Positions 33,011 through 45,420 of a stretch of DNA of 64,000 nucleotides are shown piece by piece. Under the pieces are notes generated by a model. That model worked only from the letters and a program-made list of their open reading frames with translations, did not search any database and was not told the origin of the DNA. The stretch is from positions 372,001 to 436,000 of the forward strand of contig QNQO01000556.1 of assembly GCA_003290165.1 (NCBI GenBank), in the 5' to 3' direction. The first letter of the stretch is position 1, and the number at the start of each line of letters is the position of its first letter. Source of the stretch: Berberis thunbergii. Its lineage: Eukaryota; Streptophyta; Magnoliopsida; Ranunculales; Berberidaceae. The translations under genes and the position numbers were made by a program.

Positions 33011-36000
33011 TGATGGAGTGTGTTCTTGCACATTGAATATGTTCTTGAATAAGATTGACTCGAGTGTTTTCTGCTTTGTTAAGTGGTCCAGAGACAGGCT
33101 GTAAAGTGGTGTTGGTTGGGGCGAGTTTTGGGAGCTTCTATATGAATTGGCCAAGGCTGCATGAAACTGGATAGCTTTCTCATGGGAGGAGACAGGTTTG
33201 GGGAACCATTGTTTAGACCAAGTTTGCCATATATAATGAAATTTGCTCAAAAGGCGTTTGGACAAAACTTGCAACTGTTGAAAATACAGTCGTTTCGAGA
33301 TCTCCAAATGGTTTGAAGGACTAGCACGAATTGGGACAACAATTGATCCTTGTCCAGTCATCTGGTGTTGGCGGTTTTCCACATATACTTGAAAAAAAAT
33401 TATATTTGAATGACGAAATTCATCGACAAGCCAGTCTATTGGTATGGGAGAGACCCTCTAAAGATGATGGGTGATGTGGCACTAGAAGAATAAGTAAGCA
33501 ACATCTTCCTGGTGATTGTTACAAAAAGGGCAAGCATCGTCAATAGGGGTATGTAATCTATTGAGATTAGATCTCGTGGGTAAGATGTTCCTGGCACTTT
33601 TTCAAACAAGGAATAAAGCTGAGGGAGGGGCTTTAATCCTCCAAAGTTCTGTATAGAACTTATTAGCTAACCCCTAATTGCTAGTGTTCGACGAAGATAT
33701 AGCAGCGTTGTCTTTGGAAAGAATCTTAAAAGCGCTTTTGACAAAAAAGATACCATTTTTTCGGGAATCCAGATTAAGGAATCCGAGTTTTTAAGATTGA
33801 TATTTAAAATATCATTGGCAACCAGGGAAGGAAAAAGGTGATAGAGTAATGGGTAATTCCAACAAATATTGTGGTCTATTGGATGCTGCCAAAGATCTCG
33901 GATTGACTGAGGAAGGTATTGGATATTCTGTTTCAGGAGACAATCCTTGAGGGTAAGAGTCGATTTAACCCAACAGTGTTTCCAAACATCAATGTTCTGG
34001 CCCATTCTGATTTAACAGAGCATCAGGTTATTTATTTTGCGAAGAGCGGCGATGTTTCTCCTTAATGCAAAGGACGCTATAGAAGGTGCAGAATACACTT
34101 CCGAGATACTCTTGTGTCTAAAGTAAAGCGCTTTATGGCGAGCTCTATGTGTAAGAGGTGAGGAGGTAATTTTCCATATGCTTTTCGCTAAGAGAGTCGG
34201 GTTTTTGTTCCTTATAGAAAAATATTAAGGCCGCCAAGAGATCTATTCTGAGCTATCAGATCCCAGGTACACATATGCTTTGCTTTAGAATCTTCTATGC
34301 CATTCCACCAAAAATTACGCGCCAAGTTGTCAATTTTGGGTGGATATAGAACTAGGAAGAAGAAAAGTTTGCATATTGTACACTAGAATGGAGTTGATGG
34401 CCGCCTTGATCATAATGGTTCTACAAGCTTGGGACATAATCTTGGATTTCCAGCTTGAAAGCTTTGAGTTGACTTTATCGATTATAAACTGAAAATCTTT
34501 GGTTTTGTTGTTAGACAGCAAGAGAGGCGAGCCAAGGTTTTGTCTTTAGGATTGTAGAATTGGGTCCCCATAATTCTATTAATTATCTTAGCATGTTTCT
34601 GGTGGACATTTGAGCTAAAGAAGACTAAGGATTTATCAAATTTTATATCCTGACCCAAAACTTGGCAATATTGAGTGAAAAGATCCTTAATAATATGTGC
34701 TTCAGACAAAGAGGCTCTACGAAACCACATAAGATCAACTGCGTAGGTGTGGCATCTGATATTAATCCCTTTGATCAAATTATTTGCCTCTACCCATTGG
34801 AGGATCTGGGAGAAGGCCTCAGCCACCAGGATGAAAATATAGGGAGATAGAGGGATCCCATTGTCGAAGTCCATGTGAAGGTTTTATAGAAGTTAGCGGA
34901 GTGCCATTCAGAAGGACCCGCAAGGAAGTGGTCGAGATACATTGTTGTATCATCCTAATCTAACCATCCGAAAAGCCTAAAACCCGGGAAAAAAAACCAT
35001 TCAACTCAATCGTAGGCTTTGGCCATATCAATCTTGATCCTCATCAACCCCAATTTTTTTACGGAAGTGCTTCATTTGAAAAAAGGTCTCGTGGGTGAGA
35101 CTGATATTATCCATAATAGAACAACCTTTAAGGAAATCACCTTGGTTTGGGAGATATTATATTATCCAATAAAGGTTTCAAGAGGTTGGCCAGGATCTTT
35201 GAGATGACTTTGTAAATGACGTTGCAAAGTCCAATAGGTTGGAATTTATCAGGGGTGATCGAGTTTCCTATCTTAGGGATCAAGGCGATGAAGGTTTCAC
35301 TGAGATTCTGGTCCATTTGACGGGTGATGAAAAAGTGATTAATCACACCGTCGACATCGATTTTGACTGTCACAATAAAATTTCAAAAATAAGGCTTGAA
35401 ATCAGTCAAAACCTGGGGCTTTGTGATTCCCAAATACAAAAATGGTATCCTCGATTTCATCCTCTGAGGGAACACTAAGAAGAAAAGAATTTGTCTCCTC
35501 TGAGATAACTAGCGAGAAGAGGGAAAGGATGTTCTGGTCTGAGACTGGGTCTGGGTCTGAAGATTGATAAATGTCATGAAAATAATCCTTGAACACTTTT
35601 CCCACTGAATCAAGGTTATTTTGCGACACATTTTGATTATCCTTCAAGCGAAGGGTCAAGTTCCTTTTTCTACGAAGCAGTGTTGAAAGATGAAAGAACT
35701 TGGTATTCCTATCTCCTTCCTTCAGCCAGAATTGCCCCGGCTTGCTTCTCCAGCAGAATCATTATCTGATAAAGAGTTCATCTAACCTATCTTCTAAGAT
35801 GCCAATCTCAATAGCATTGTTTTTTCAGGGAATCTCATTTTGAAGACGAGTGGGAGACTCCTGGGTATTTTTCAGATAAGTGTAGATGTTTACAAAATTC
35901 ATACTTGTTCCACTTAGTAAGTTTGGGACTAAGTTGTTTGGTCTTAATGTAGAAATTCTTGTCCGGAAGAGAGTGGTATTGTGTAGACCAAATAGAGTTG

Positions 36001-37156
36001 ACTACTGGTTTACAAGTTGGGTGTGGGTCCACATGTGAGAGAATCTAAAAGGTATTGATCCATTGGGCTTGAAATTTGAAACCAGTTGGAGGGAAATGGC
36101 TCTGTGATTTGAGGTCGAGGTGTGTAAGGATTGGCCTATAGCGGAGGGAAATAGTTGAAGTCAATCAGTGGAAACAAGGATTTTATCTAGTTTTGCTTTG
36201 ATCTCGTTCCCTTCTTGTCTTTTATTGTTCCAGGTGAAACAGGTTCTGTTAAGTGGGAAATCCATCAGGTTTGTGTTGTCTAAAAAGGTTCTAAGATTGT
36301 AGAAGGTAGAATTCCCAGGTCTAGTACCTCCCATCTTGTCTCCAGCATTTAGGAGAACATTTAAGTTTCCTATGATGAGACCTAGGAGTTGTTAAAGTGA
36401 GTACAGGTTTGTCATATCATGCTAGAATTGGTGTCTAAGAGCAGGGTTAGGTTTACTATAAGCAAACAAAACATACCAAGAAGCAGTAGTGATATAGTTA
36501 CCAGTGATTCAATTTAAGTAATATTTACACGAAGATAAAAATGTAACTTGTGTACCTTCCTTCCAAAAAAACGCAATTCCCACAGATTGTCCAGCAACTG
36601 AGACTCTGTGTTTGAAACCAAGTCTCCGGCGTATACTTTCCATCTTGGGTACTGTGGTTTTGGTTTCTGAAATGAACAAAATATCTGGATTGGACTCTAG
36701 GGAGAGAGACTTGAAATTCTGAAATGCTTGGGTAATCCTAACACCATGAGCATTCCAAGAGAGTGTCATAACTGTTCGGGGCGGCTTATCATCGGTTGCC
36801 GCCTGTACATTGTTCCTATTTATGTAGTGATTTCATTGGTTCCTTGCCCTTTCTGAAACACTTGTGTGATCGTGGGGTGGCTAAGTTCCATGATACCTAT
36901 TTGGCCTCCTTCAGTAGAAGTAACCCTTATGAACTGATTGTTTCTCTAAGTGGTTCCAAGAGTTTGTTTCTTGTGTGTCACTTTGGACTGGTATTTCTTT
37001 TTTTTTTACTTAGTATTTCCATAATCTGAGGAGCATCAACTTCTGTAACGATTGTTTTTCTTTTCTCCAGTTTGACTCTCTCGATCTCAACTGCTTTCTC
37101 TGAGTTCTTCCTAGAGACTTTTGTCTTACCCCTAGACCTTTTATTTTCTATGTATG
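33011..37156 (-). pseudogene. LINE unit 2 (complete 4146-bp repeat unit)
   Basis: Contains, in minus-strand order: ORF1 tail (37156-36980), endonuclease start MTLSWNAHGVRITQAF and ILFISETKTTVPKMES (36769-36509), endonuclease core with IIGNLNVLLNAGD (about 36350; the usual GD.N is changed), RT fingers with FVFGNHKAPGFD (35402-35450), RT palm with GIPLSPYIFILVAEAF (34830-34870), YAVD box (about 34735), and the ORF2 end with FHYIWQTWSKQWFPKP (about 33200-33250). Stops and frame changes throughout. The left junction at 33005-33014 creates an open chimeric frame of 178 codons (32846-33382). Confidence 0.8.
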
Positions 37157-40100
37157 ATGGAGTGTGTTCTTGCACATTGAATATGTTCTTGAATAAGATT
37201 GACTCGGGTGTTTTCTGCTTTGTTAAGTGGTCCAGAGACAGGATGCAAAGTGGTGTTGGTTGGGGCAAGGTCTGGGAGCTTCTATACAAATTGGCCAAGG
37301 CTGCATGAAACTAGATAGCTTTCTCGGGGGAGGAGACAAATTTGGGGAACCATTGCTAGACCAAGTTTGCCATATATAATGAAATTTGCTCAAAAAGGCG
37401 TTTCGACAAAACTTGACACTGTTTAAAATACAGTCATTTCGAGATCTCCAAATGGTTTGAAGGATTAGCACGAATTGGGACAACAATTGATCCTTGTCCA
37501 GTCATCTGGTGTTGGTGGTTTTCCATATATACTTGAAAAAAAATTATCTCTGAATGACGAAATTCATCAGCAAGCCAGTCTATTTGTATGGGAGAGATCC
37601 TCCAAAGATGATGGGTGATGTGGCACTAGAAGAATAAGTGAGCAACATCTTCCTGGTGATTGTTACAAAAAGGGCAAACATCGTCAATAGGGGTATGTAA
37701 TCTAGTGTTTAGATCTCGTGGGTAAGATGTTCTTGGCACTTTTTAAGACAAGGAATAAAGCTAAGGAAGGGGCTTTAATCCTCCAAATTTTTGTATAGAA
37801 CTTATTAGCTAACCCCTGGTGGCTAGTGTTCGACGAAGATGTAGCAGCGTTGTCATTGGAAAGAATCTTGGAAACGCTTTTGAAAAAAAGATACCATTTT
37901 TTTTGGGAATCCAGATTAAGGAATCCGAGTTCCTAAGATTGATATTTAAAATATCATTGGCAACCAGGAAAGGAATAAGGTGACAGAGTAACGGGTATTT
38001 GCAACAAATATTGTGGTCTTATTGGATGCTGCTAAAGATCTCGGATTGAATGAGGAAGGTATTCGATGTTCAGGTTCAGGAGACAATCCATGAGGATAAG
38101 AGTCGATTTAACCCAACAGTCTTTCCAAACATCACTGTTCTGTCCCATTCTGATTTGCCAGAGGATCAGGTATTTTATTTTGCGAAGAGAGGCGATGTTT
38201 CCTCTTAATGCAATGGACGCTATAGAAGGTGTAGAATACACATCCGAGATACTCTTGTGTCTAAAGTAAAGCGTTTTATGGCGAGCTCTATGTGTAAGAG
38301 GTGAGGAGGTAATTGCCATATGTTTTTCGCTAAGAGAGTCAGGTTCTTGTTCTTGCCCAGGTACACGTATGTTTTGCTTCAGAATCTTCTATGCCATTCC
38401 ACCAAAAATTATGCGCCAAGTTGTACTTTGGTGGATATTGAACTAGGAAGAAGAAAAGTTTGCATATTGTACACTAGAATGAAGTTGATGACCACTTTGA
38501 TCATAATAGTTCTACCAGCTTGGGACATAATATTGGATTTCCAGCTTGAAAGCTTTGAGTTGACTTTATCGATTATAAACTGAAAGTCTTTGGCTTTGTT
38601 GTTAGACAGCAAGATAGGTGAGCCAAGGTTTTGTCTTTAGGATTGTAGAATTATAATTCTATTAGTTATCTCAGCATGTTTCTGGTAGACATTTGAGCTA
38701 AAAAAAACTGAGGATTTATCAAAATTTATATCCTGACCCAAAACTTGGCAGTTCTCAGTGAAAAGATCCTTAATAGTATGTGTTTCAGACAAAGAGGCTC
38801 TACACATCATCAGATCAATTGCGTAGTTGTGGCATCTGATATTAATCCCTTTGATCAAATTATTTGCCTCTGCCCATTGGAGGATCCAGGAGAAGGCCTC
38901 AGCCACCAGGATGAAAATATAGGGAGATAGAGGGATCCCATTGTCTAAATCCACATAAAGGTTTTATAGAAGTGAGCGGAGTGCCATTCAGAAGGACCCG
39001 CAAGGAAGTGGTCGAGATACATTGTTGTATCATACTAAACTAACCATCCGAAAAGCCTAAAACCCGGGAAAAAAACACCATTCAACTCGATCGTAGGCTT
39101 CTGCCATGTCAATCTTGATCCCCATCCAACCCTTTTTTTTTACGGAAGTGTTTCATTTGAAAAAAGGCGTTGTGGGTGAGACTGATATTATCCATAATAA
39201 AACAACCTTTAAGGAAATCTCCTTGGTTGGGAGATATTATATTATCCAATAAAGGTTTCAGGAGGTTGGCCAGGATCTTTGAGATGACTTTGTAAATGAC
39301 ATTGCAAAGTCCAATAGGTTGGAATTTATCAGGGGTGATCAGGTTTCCTATTTTCCGGGATCAACGTGATGAAGGTTTCATTGAGATTCGGGTCCATTTG
39401 ACGGGTGATAAAAAATGATTTATCACACCGACAACATCGATTTTGACTATGTCACAATAAAATATCAAAAATATGGCTTGAAATCCGTCAGAACGTGGGG
39501 CTTTGTGATTCCCAAATACTAAAATGGTATCCTTGATTTCATCCTCTGAGGGAACACTAAGAAGAAAAGAATTTGTCTCCTCTGAGATAACTAACGAGAA
39601 GAGGGAAAGGATGTTCTGGTCGGGGACTGGGTCCGAAGATTGATAAATGTCATGAAAATAATCATTGAACACTTTCCCACTGAATCATGGTAATTTTGCC
39701 ACACATTTTGAGTGAAGGAGTTGTGAGAGTGAGTACAGGTTTGTCATATCATGCTAGAATTGGTGTCTAAGAGCAGGGTTATTTTCACTATAAGCAAACA
39801 AAGCAGACCAAGCTGGAAGCACTTGTGATATAGTTATTAGTGATTCAATTTAAGTTATATTTACACGAAGATAAAACCGTAACTTGTGTCCTTCCAAAAA
39901 AGAGTATACTTTCCATTTGTTGCAACTGAGACTGTGTTTGAAACCAAGTCTTCGGCGTATACTTTCCATTTTGAGTACTGTGGTTTTGGTTTCCGAAATG
40001 AACAAAATATCTAGATTGGACTGTAGAGAGAAAAACTTGAGATTCTGAAATGCTTGGGTAGTCCCAACACCATGAGCATTCCGAGAGAGTATCATAACTG

Positions 40101-40480
40101 TTCGGGCGGCTTATCATCGGCAGCCGCCTGTACATTGTTCCTATTTATGCAGTGATTTCATTGGTTCCTTGCCCTTTTTGAAACACTTCTGTGATCGTGG
40201 GGTGGCTAAGTTCCATGATACCTGTTTGGCCTCCCTCAGTAGAAGTAACCCTTATGAACTGATTGTTTCTCTAAGTGGTTCCAAGAGTTTGCTTCTTGTG
40301 TGTCACTTTGGACTGGTATTTCCTTTTTTTTACTTAGTATTTCCATAATCTGAGGAACATCAACTTCTGTAACGATTTTTTTTCTTTTCCCCAGTTTGAC
40401 TCCTTCGGTCTCAACTGCTTTCTCTGAGTTCTTCCTAGAGACTTTTGTTTTACCCCTGCTCCTTTTATTTTCTATGTATG
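37157..40480 (-). pseudogene. LINE unit 3 (rightmost, internally deleted)
   Basis: Same order as unit 2 but 820 bp shorter. A deletion of about 745 bp at 39710/39711 joins the start of the RT region to the middle of the endonuclease (unit 2 positions 35636-36380 are missing). RT palm at 38637-38954 reads GIPLSPYIFILVAEAF and a YAID box; RT fingers at 39361-39672; endonuclease start at 39850-40095 (ILFISETKTTVLKMES). It continues without a break into the unique ORF1 part at 40480. Confidence 0.8.
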
Positions 40481-43030
40481 AGATACTGGGGTTAGAATGA
40501 GCCATTAAGGATGTCGGGCTATAAGGAAGAATACTCCTTTGCTGATTTATCTATAAATGAACACCCTTTATAAAATTTTGATTATCTTGGTCTTGAGCAT
40601 TCACTGTCTGTTTCAAGGACTGATGAGGTAGAGCAATCTGATCATGGAGCTGGGGTTCCTCCTGGAAGAATTGTGTCGTAAACTTAGTGTTTTGGAGACA
40701 ATGTTGCAATAGGAGATTTGTGTCAAGCTATGAACCTGCATCAAGAAGGGTCGACGTTATTTGATTGCCATTTTGCATACTATTATGTTGCACTACCTCT
40801 TCTATAATTACTGTGGAGTTGTTGTATGTGGAAGTGAAAATCGTGGAGTTCACCGGAAGTATTGGTCCCAACCAAGAGGGGGTACTGGGAGTTACCTGAT
40901 TTTGGTTGATCTCCGGTGAAGGGAAGATGTCCGGGTAGTGGTGGGCTAGTTGTTTCATCTGCTGGGCATAGGTTGCAAAGATATGAGTTTGGGTTGGGTC
41001 CATGACCAGTGATTTAGGATTGTTGAAAAGGCCTTGAGAGGAATGTTTGAAGTTGTGGGTCGAGTGATTTGTAGGCCCAAACTAGTTTGAGTCCGTTGAT
41101 GGTTTGAGTCCACTGGGCCCAGTGGTTTGGGCCAGTTATACCTATTGGGCCGCTTTGTACAATAGCCGTAGTGTTAGGGTTAGGGTTAGCTTTGGGATTA
41201 GGGTTAGGTTTAGGGTTAAGATGGTCGATGGTATTGATATAAGAGAGAGATGGTTGTGAGTTTTGAGAGAAAGGGGGCCGTGCATTTGGGGAGTTGGGTC
41301 TGATGGCGGAGAGTTGGGTGGGGAGGTTGTTGGGAATCCCAGTCTCCTTATTTGTAGAGTAGAGCTCTGTTGTAGCCAGGTCTGAGTCAGGGCTGTGAAA
41401 TAATGTCTTTGCTTGGTTGTTCTGACAGTTGTGGGATTCGAGGAACAAAAGTCTCCATCGGGAAAAAATGGATGCACACCGGTTGCAACAATAAGGGAGT
41501 AGGAGGGAGAAATCGGCGCTAGAGCATACTCTTCTCCCAGAAAGGAACTCGCAGCAAGTTCACGAGATCCTCAATGTTGCCTCCGATTAGGTAAGACCGA
41601 CCCTGGTGCTACCTCCGAGCTACCAGGTAAGAGTTATGCAACGGTCTGCTCCGAATACCCTGGACAGAGCAAAGGAAGTTGAAGAAATCTCAAAGCTTGA
41701 TGTCTGTTCACCACCAAGAGACAATCAAATTGCCTCTCTGATCTAACTTTAATTCTTGAATTCACATGGAAAGGTAAGGATAATGCTTTTATACTTTTTC
41801 CCGGGTTTAATTCCAAGAATTGATGTGTTGCAGATCTGAATAGCGGGCAAGCCTCCGTGAATGTGTGTCCTATAACTCCACAACAGAAGCAGAATGTTGG
41901 CATATCCTCATAGTATAAGCGAATGAGGAACAACCGACCCCTAGCCAGTCCGAAATCAGTTTCCATTTTACATGGGAGCGGCTTTGAAGCATCGATCCGA
42001 ACTTTGAATTGAATGTAGGGTAAGGCTGGATCTTGTAAGGATGCGATATTTGTTTCCATGAATGTTCCCAAGCAGGATGCCAGAACCTGGAGGTCTTCCT
42101 TAGTAATCTTTTGAATTGGGAATTTATAAAATCTTACCCAAGCTGGAATATGATCATGGTTGATGGCATGAAACTCCGGCTCCCATTTCTTGATCGAGAT
42201 GAGCCAGCCAAAAAATGACCACGGTCCATTGCTTAGATTTTTTCTCATATCAGTAGCATGGGTGAATTGAACCATGTAATAGCAATTGTTTGTATCACGG
42301 TTTCTAGGCAGATTCTCTATGTAAATTGGGTGCTCATTTTCCCATTGTAGGGCCATGCGTATGCTGGTGATGGAAATTTTTGTAGCCGTTCAAAGTTCGG
42401 GATCTTCCAAAGATGGGGTTTGTTTAGGTGAAAATACAGGGGTAGGTAAGGTGAGGTTCTTTGCCAACCTTTGTTCTAGATGATGAATTAGCATGTCATT
42501 GTTGAGTTTGGACTGGTGGTGTGCAGGAACTACTTCAGAAGTGGTGAAGGTTTGGAGCTCTTTGGTGGGACGAGTTGTACGTTATGGAACTGTAGTAATG
42601 GGTCGAATAATATTTGGGGTCTAGTAGTTGGATGAGTTGTAGGTATTGCAATTGTGGATGGGTGTGTCTCTGGATTATTTTGTTGGCCCGCTGAATGCAT
42701 TTGAAAGAAGTGGTAGCAGAAATGAACTTGGAATTTGTGGGTGAAAAGACCACCTTCAGGGTCTATTTCCACTAATGCGCTGGATTGCGTTCTTCCAGAA
42801 TACTCATGAAGTTGTATGCTAGAAGATCTTCGGCGAAGATCATAGGTGAATCTGTATGCAGGTACTGAGTCGATTTGATACTCCATTCTGGGTAGAAGGA
42901 TGATTGAGATGGTTTTTGGCGGCTGATAAGGGATGGAATGATGAAAATGGTGTTGGTAATCATGGAACTTGGTGGAGGAGGATGAAAAATATGTTGCCCT
43001 AGACTTGCAAGAAAAACAAATTAAACACAT
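40481..43030 (-). pseudogene. LINE ORF1 (DUF4283 and zinc knuckle)
   Basis: The best block is 41634-42356: MALQWENEHPIYIENLP, MVQFTHATDMRKNLSNGPWSFFGWLISIKKW (DUF4283), IPAWVRFYKFP, and FCFCCGVIGHTFTEACPLF, a C-x2-C-x4-H-x5-C zinc knuckle near 41840-41885. Upstream, 42530-43030 holds a Ser/His/Pro-rich N-terminal part; downstream, 41014-41448 and 40728-41003 are Pro/Asn/Ser/Thr-rich, including an Asn-Pro repeat. The protein would bind LINE RNA. Frames are joined only with shifts, so it is a pseudogene. It is present once, at the 5' end of the array. Confidence 0.8.
41172..41220. repeat. Telomere-like (TTAGGG/TTTAGGG) tract inside LINE ORF1
   Basis: About seven GGGTTA-type units, including TTTAGGG, in 49 bp. 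On the minus strand they encode the Asn-Pro/Lys-Pro repeat of ORF1. Confidence 0.8.
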
Positions 43031-43210
43031 AGAAACAGTTATAACATTAGCAATCTGGGTTCATAGTGCTTTGTATGTGGTATGGAAGGAAAGAGGGGAA
43101 AATCTCCGAGGGTTGAAAACACTTGCAAGTGGAACTCAAAAACCCTTTTATGTGCTTAGTTTACTACTATACAACTCTTTATTTACCCACTCACTTAAGA
43201 GTAAGGCTAG

Positions 43211-43353
43211 ATGGCGAGGAAACCAGTGTGGGGAGTGAGGTGGAGGGAGGGGAACCATTCCCTCCTTTCGGGATGCGTGCATTGGATTTTTTTGCACGCA
43301 TTTCAAAGGGATGGAATGGTTCCCCTCACTCCCCTCGCTCATTTCCTCGACAT
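43211..43353. mobile_element. Fold-back (MITE-like) element, 143 bp
   Basis: ATGGCGAGGAAA (43211-43222) pairs with TTTCCTCGACAT (43342-43353); 'ggggaaccattcc' pairs with 'ggaatggttcccc'; and 'gcgtgca' pairs with 'tgcacgc' at the loop, so almost the whole stretch can fold into one hairpin. No target duplication was identified. Confidence 0.6.
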
Positions 43354-43379
43354 TTAGACTTCCCGCCACTTAATAAGGG

Positions 43380-43640
43380 AGGATGAAGCCTTTTATAGGT
43401 AAGATATTTGCATGCAAATACCTTCTAAATATCAACCTTGATAATTGAGCGTACAAATATCCTACACTCACTATTACTATTTACCTATCAATGTCATTCT
43501 TCTCTAGCTCCCTCTTATGGCCAAAATCATGATAAACCCTAAGCTCGCATGCTTATTTCATGTGCTCTATACAACGAATATCCTCCTTCTGGTGGTACTT
43601 AGTGGGTGACACAAATGGTCCTACAATTGCCCCCTTGGGA
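43380..43640 (-). repeat. 3' LTR remnant and polypurine tract of another Tat element
   Basis: On the minus strand a polypurine tract (CCCAAGGGGGCAAT, 43626-43639) is followed at once by TGTAGGACC (43625 downward), the form of a 3' LTR start. A TATAAAA lies at 43391-43397 on the minus strand. The left LTR edge is not clear. Confidence 0.5.
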
Positions 43641-43861
43641 GTAAAACAGAGATTGCTACCAAGGGGTACTGAATAGATTTTCCCCTACTAACCAACTTGA
43701 ATCCAAGCATATCATCACCCTAGTCTGGTTGGAAGCGGGAGATAATCATTGCTTACAATTACGAGTAGTGGGTTGTCCGTTTCTAGTTTTCCCATTTCTT
43801 CTTTCGTAGTCCAAGCTTTGTCTTTTAACAATTTAACCCTAGGTCAAGGTGTTGTGAATTT

Positions 43862-45420
43862 ATGGAGATGGATCCAAGCTTGCAAAGAGTTAATTCGGTC
43901 ATTGGTCCCAACACTATAACCTTGCAAGACATTCGTGCTCAGTACAGTTTGTATCTGTCTTTGGGTGAATACTATTACCTTCAACGAAGCAGTGAATACC
44001 ATAAGCCTTTGACTCTTTGCTTAACTGACTGATAACATTGGTATTCGTATCTTATGATTGTCTCTGGTGAATGGTTCAATCCCAAGGAACTGCACCTTGA
44101 TCCCCACCAACATCCTATTTCGACTTCCTTTATTTCTAAGGATCGAGTAGTAAAGGATACGGTTGATCCCTATCTACTCGAACTTGGGATTCTGCCAATG
44201 GTGGAATCCTTTCCAAGGCAAGTTTTGACAACCTTACTCAATCTTACTCATAAAAGAAAACCAGCCATTATTTGCTTCCATCATTGGATGTGATTTGAGG
44301 GAGAGTCGACTATATTCCAGGTGTAACATATTTTTTTTTGCGTATCGTTGATTTGGTCTCTAACATTCTGGTTTGAATTATGATGCAGGTAGTGACACTC
44401 CTTCAATCACTCTTGATAAAATGTTGAGGATTAGAGCTAAGAAATACCAACACCAATGTTGAGCAATACCAACACTCATTCTGATAATGAAGAGGATTCG
44501 CCTATCATTCCAATAAACAATAGGCAAAAGAAGGGTAAGCCTAGCAGAAGGCTTTCGTTACTACTCGGCCTTAGAGAAGTCTCCATGAAAAGATTCAACA
44601 TCTAGTTGCCCCGATTCCTAGTCCTTCTCCCCAACCTAATCCTAAACTTGCTATTCGCTTTTCTAGAGGGAAATGTAAAAGGAAGCTTCAGATTTTACTC
44701 TTTTTTGCCCCCCATTTTTGTTTTTGTTTTTGTTTATTTTGTTAAGTTTGACTTAGAAACCTTCGTCTATTTGCTTGAGAGATGGTGACGGGTGATCCCA
44801 GTGTCTTTTGAGCTATACCAACTCGACGAGATGGGTCGACTTTAAATGTCAACAAGGATGGTGCTATTCACAACACTGATGTCGCCATTGCTATGCTGGA
44901 ATCTTGTTGATTTGCTTATCTTAACCAGAAGCATTTGCATTCGTGGAGGAATTCATTTGCTATTGGCACAAATGGCCTCAAGCTTATCCATGGTGAGGAA
45001 TATTTGTAACAACTAAAAATTATGTTTCCCCAACTCTCACGTCTTTGACCGTTCGCATATGTTGCCGCGTTGCAGCTTCTCTATGCCTTGCCGATCGTGA
45101 ATCACCATGTCAAAAGCCAAGGCAAGACTCTTGACAAGTTAAAGGATGATAGCAAGTGAACCAAGGGTGTGGCAAAAAATAATAGGAAGTGCGATGAGGC
45201 TCATGCAACTAGAGTTAAATAGTTGGCAGCTGAGCTTTAGAAACAGAAGGGTGAGCTTGAAAAGGTGTAGGCTAAGCACCTTACGAATACAACCAATGAT
45301 AATGCATATGTTGCACATTCTCGACCTAGATATTCCTACCTTGCACGAGACATACAAGAGTTTGGTCGAGCTACCTTCTAGCTGGCAAATTTGGATAGAC
45401 TCAACCCTCTCATCACCGTA
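43862..45420 (+). pseudogene. Tat antisense accessory ORF with plant mobile domain-like start
   Basis: From ATG at 43862 the plus strand reads MEMDPSLQRVNSVIGPNTI, QDIRAQYSLYLSLGEYYYL, then after stops near 44024 VSGEWFNPKELHL and DPYLLELGILPMVESFPRQVL (44054-44293), like the plant-mobile-domain part of Tat aORFs. A C-terminal coiled-coil part is seen at 45080-45400 (LAAEL, KQKGELEKV, with TAG stops). Orientation is opposite to the LTR/polypurine tract on its left, as expected for an aORF of a minus-strand element; the pol of that element is missing, cut at about 45420 by the LTR of the next element. Confidence 0.55.

Larger units (their letters stand above)
23731..43030 (-). mobile_element. 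L1-type LINE with tandemly triplicated centre
   Basis: A single minus-strand LINE (3' A-tail at 23731-23740, read as T on the plus strand; ORF1 near 41000-43030) whose segment from the ORF1 tail through the ORF2 zinc-finger region is present three times head-to-tail. Units: 24243-33010 (interrupted by an LTR element), 33011-37156 and 37157-40480. The junction 'tatgtatgatggagtg' is identical at 33005 and 37151, giving a 4146-bp step. Only the leftmost unit continues into the RNase H end and only the rightmost into ORF1, so an internal tandem duplication occurred in one LINE copy. By eye the units are well over 90 percent alike. Confidence 0.85.
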
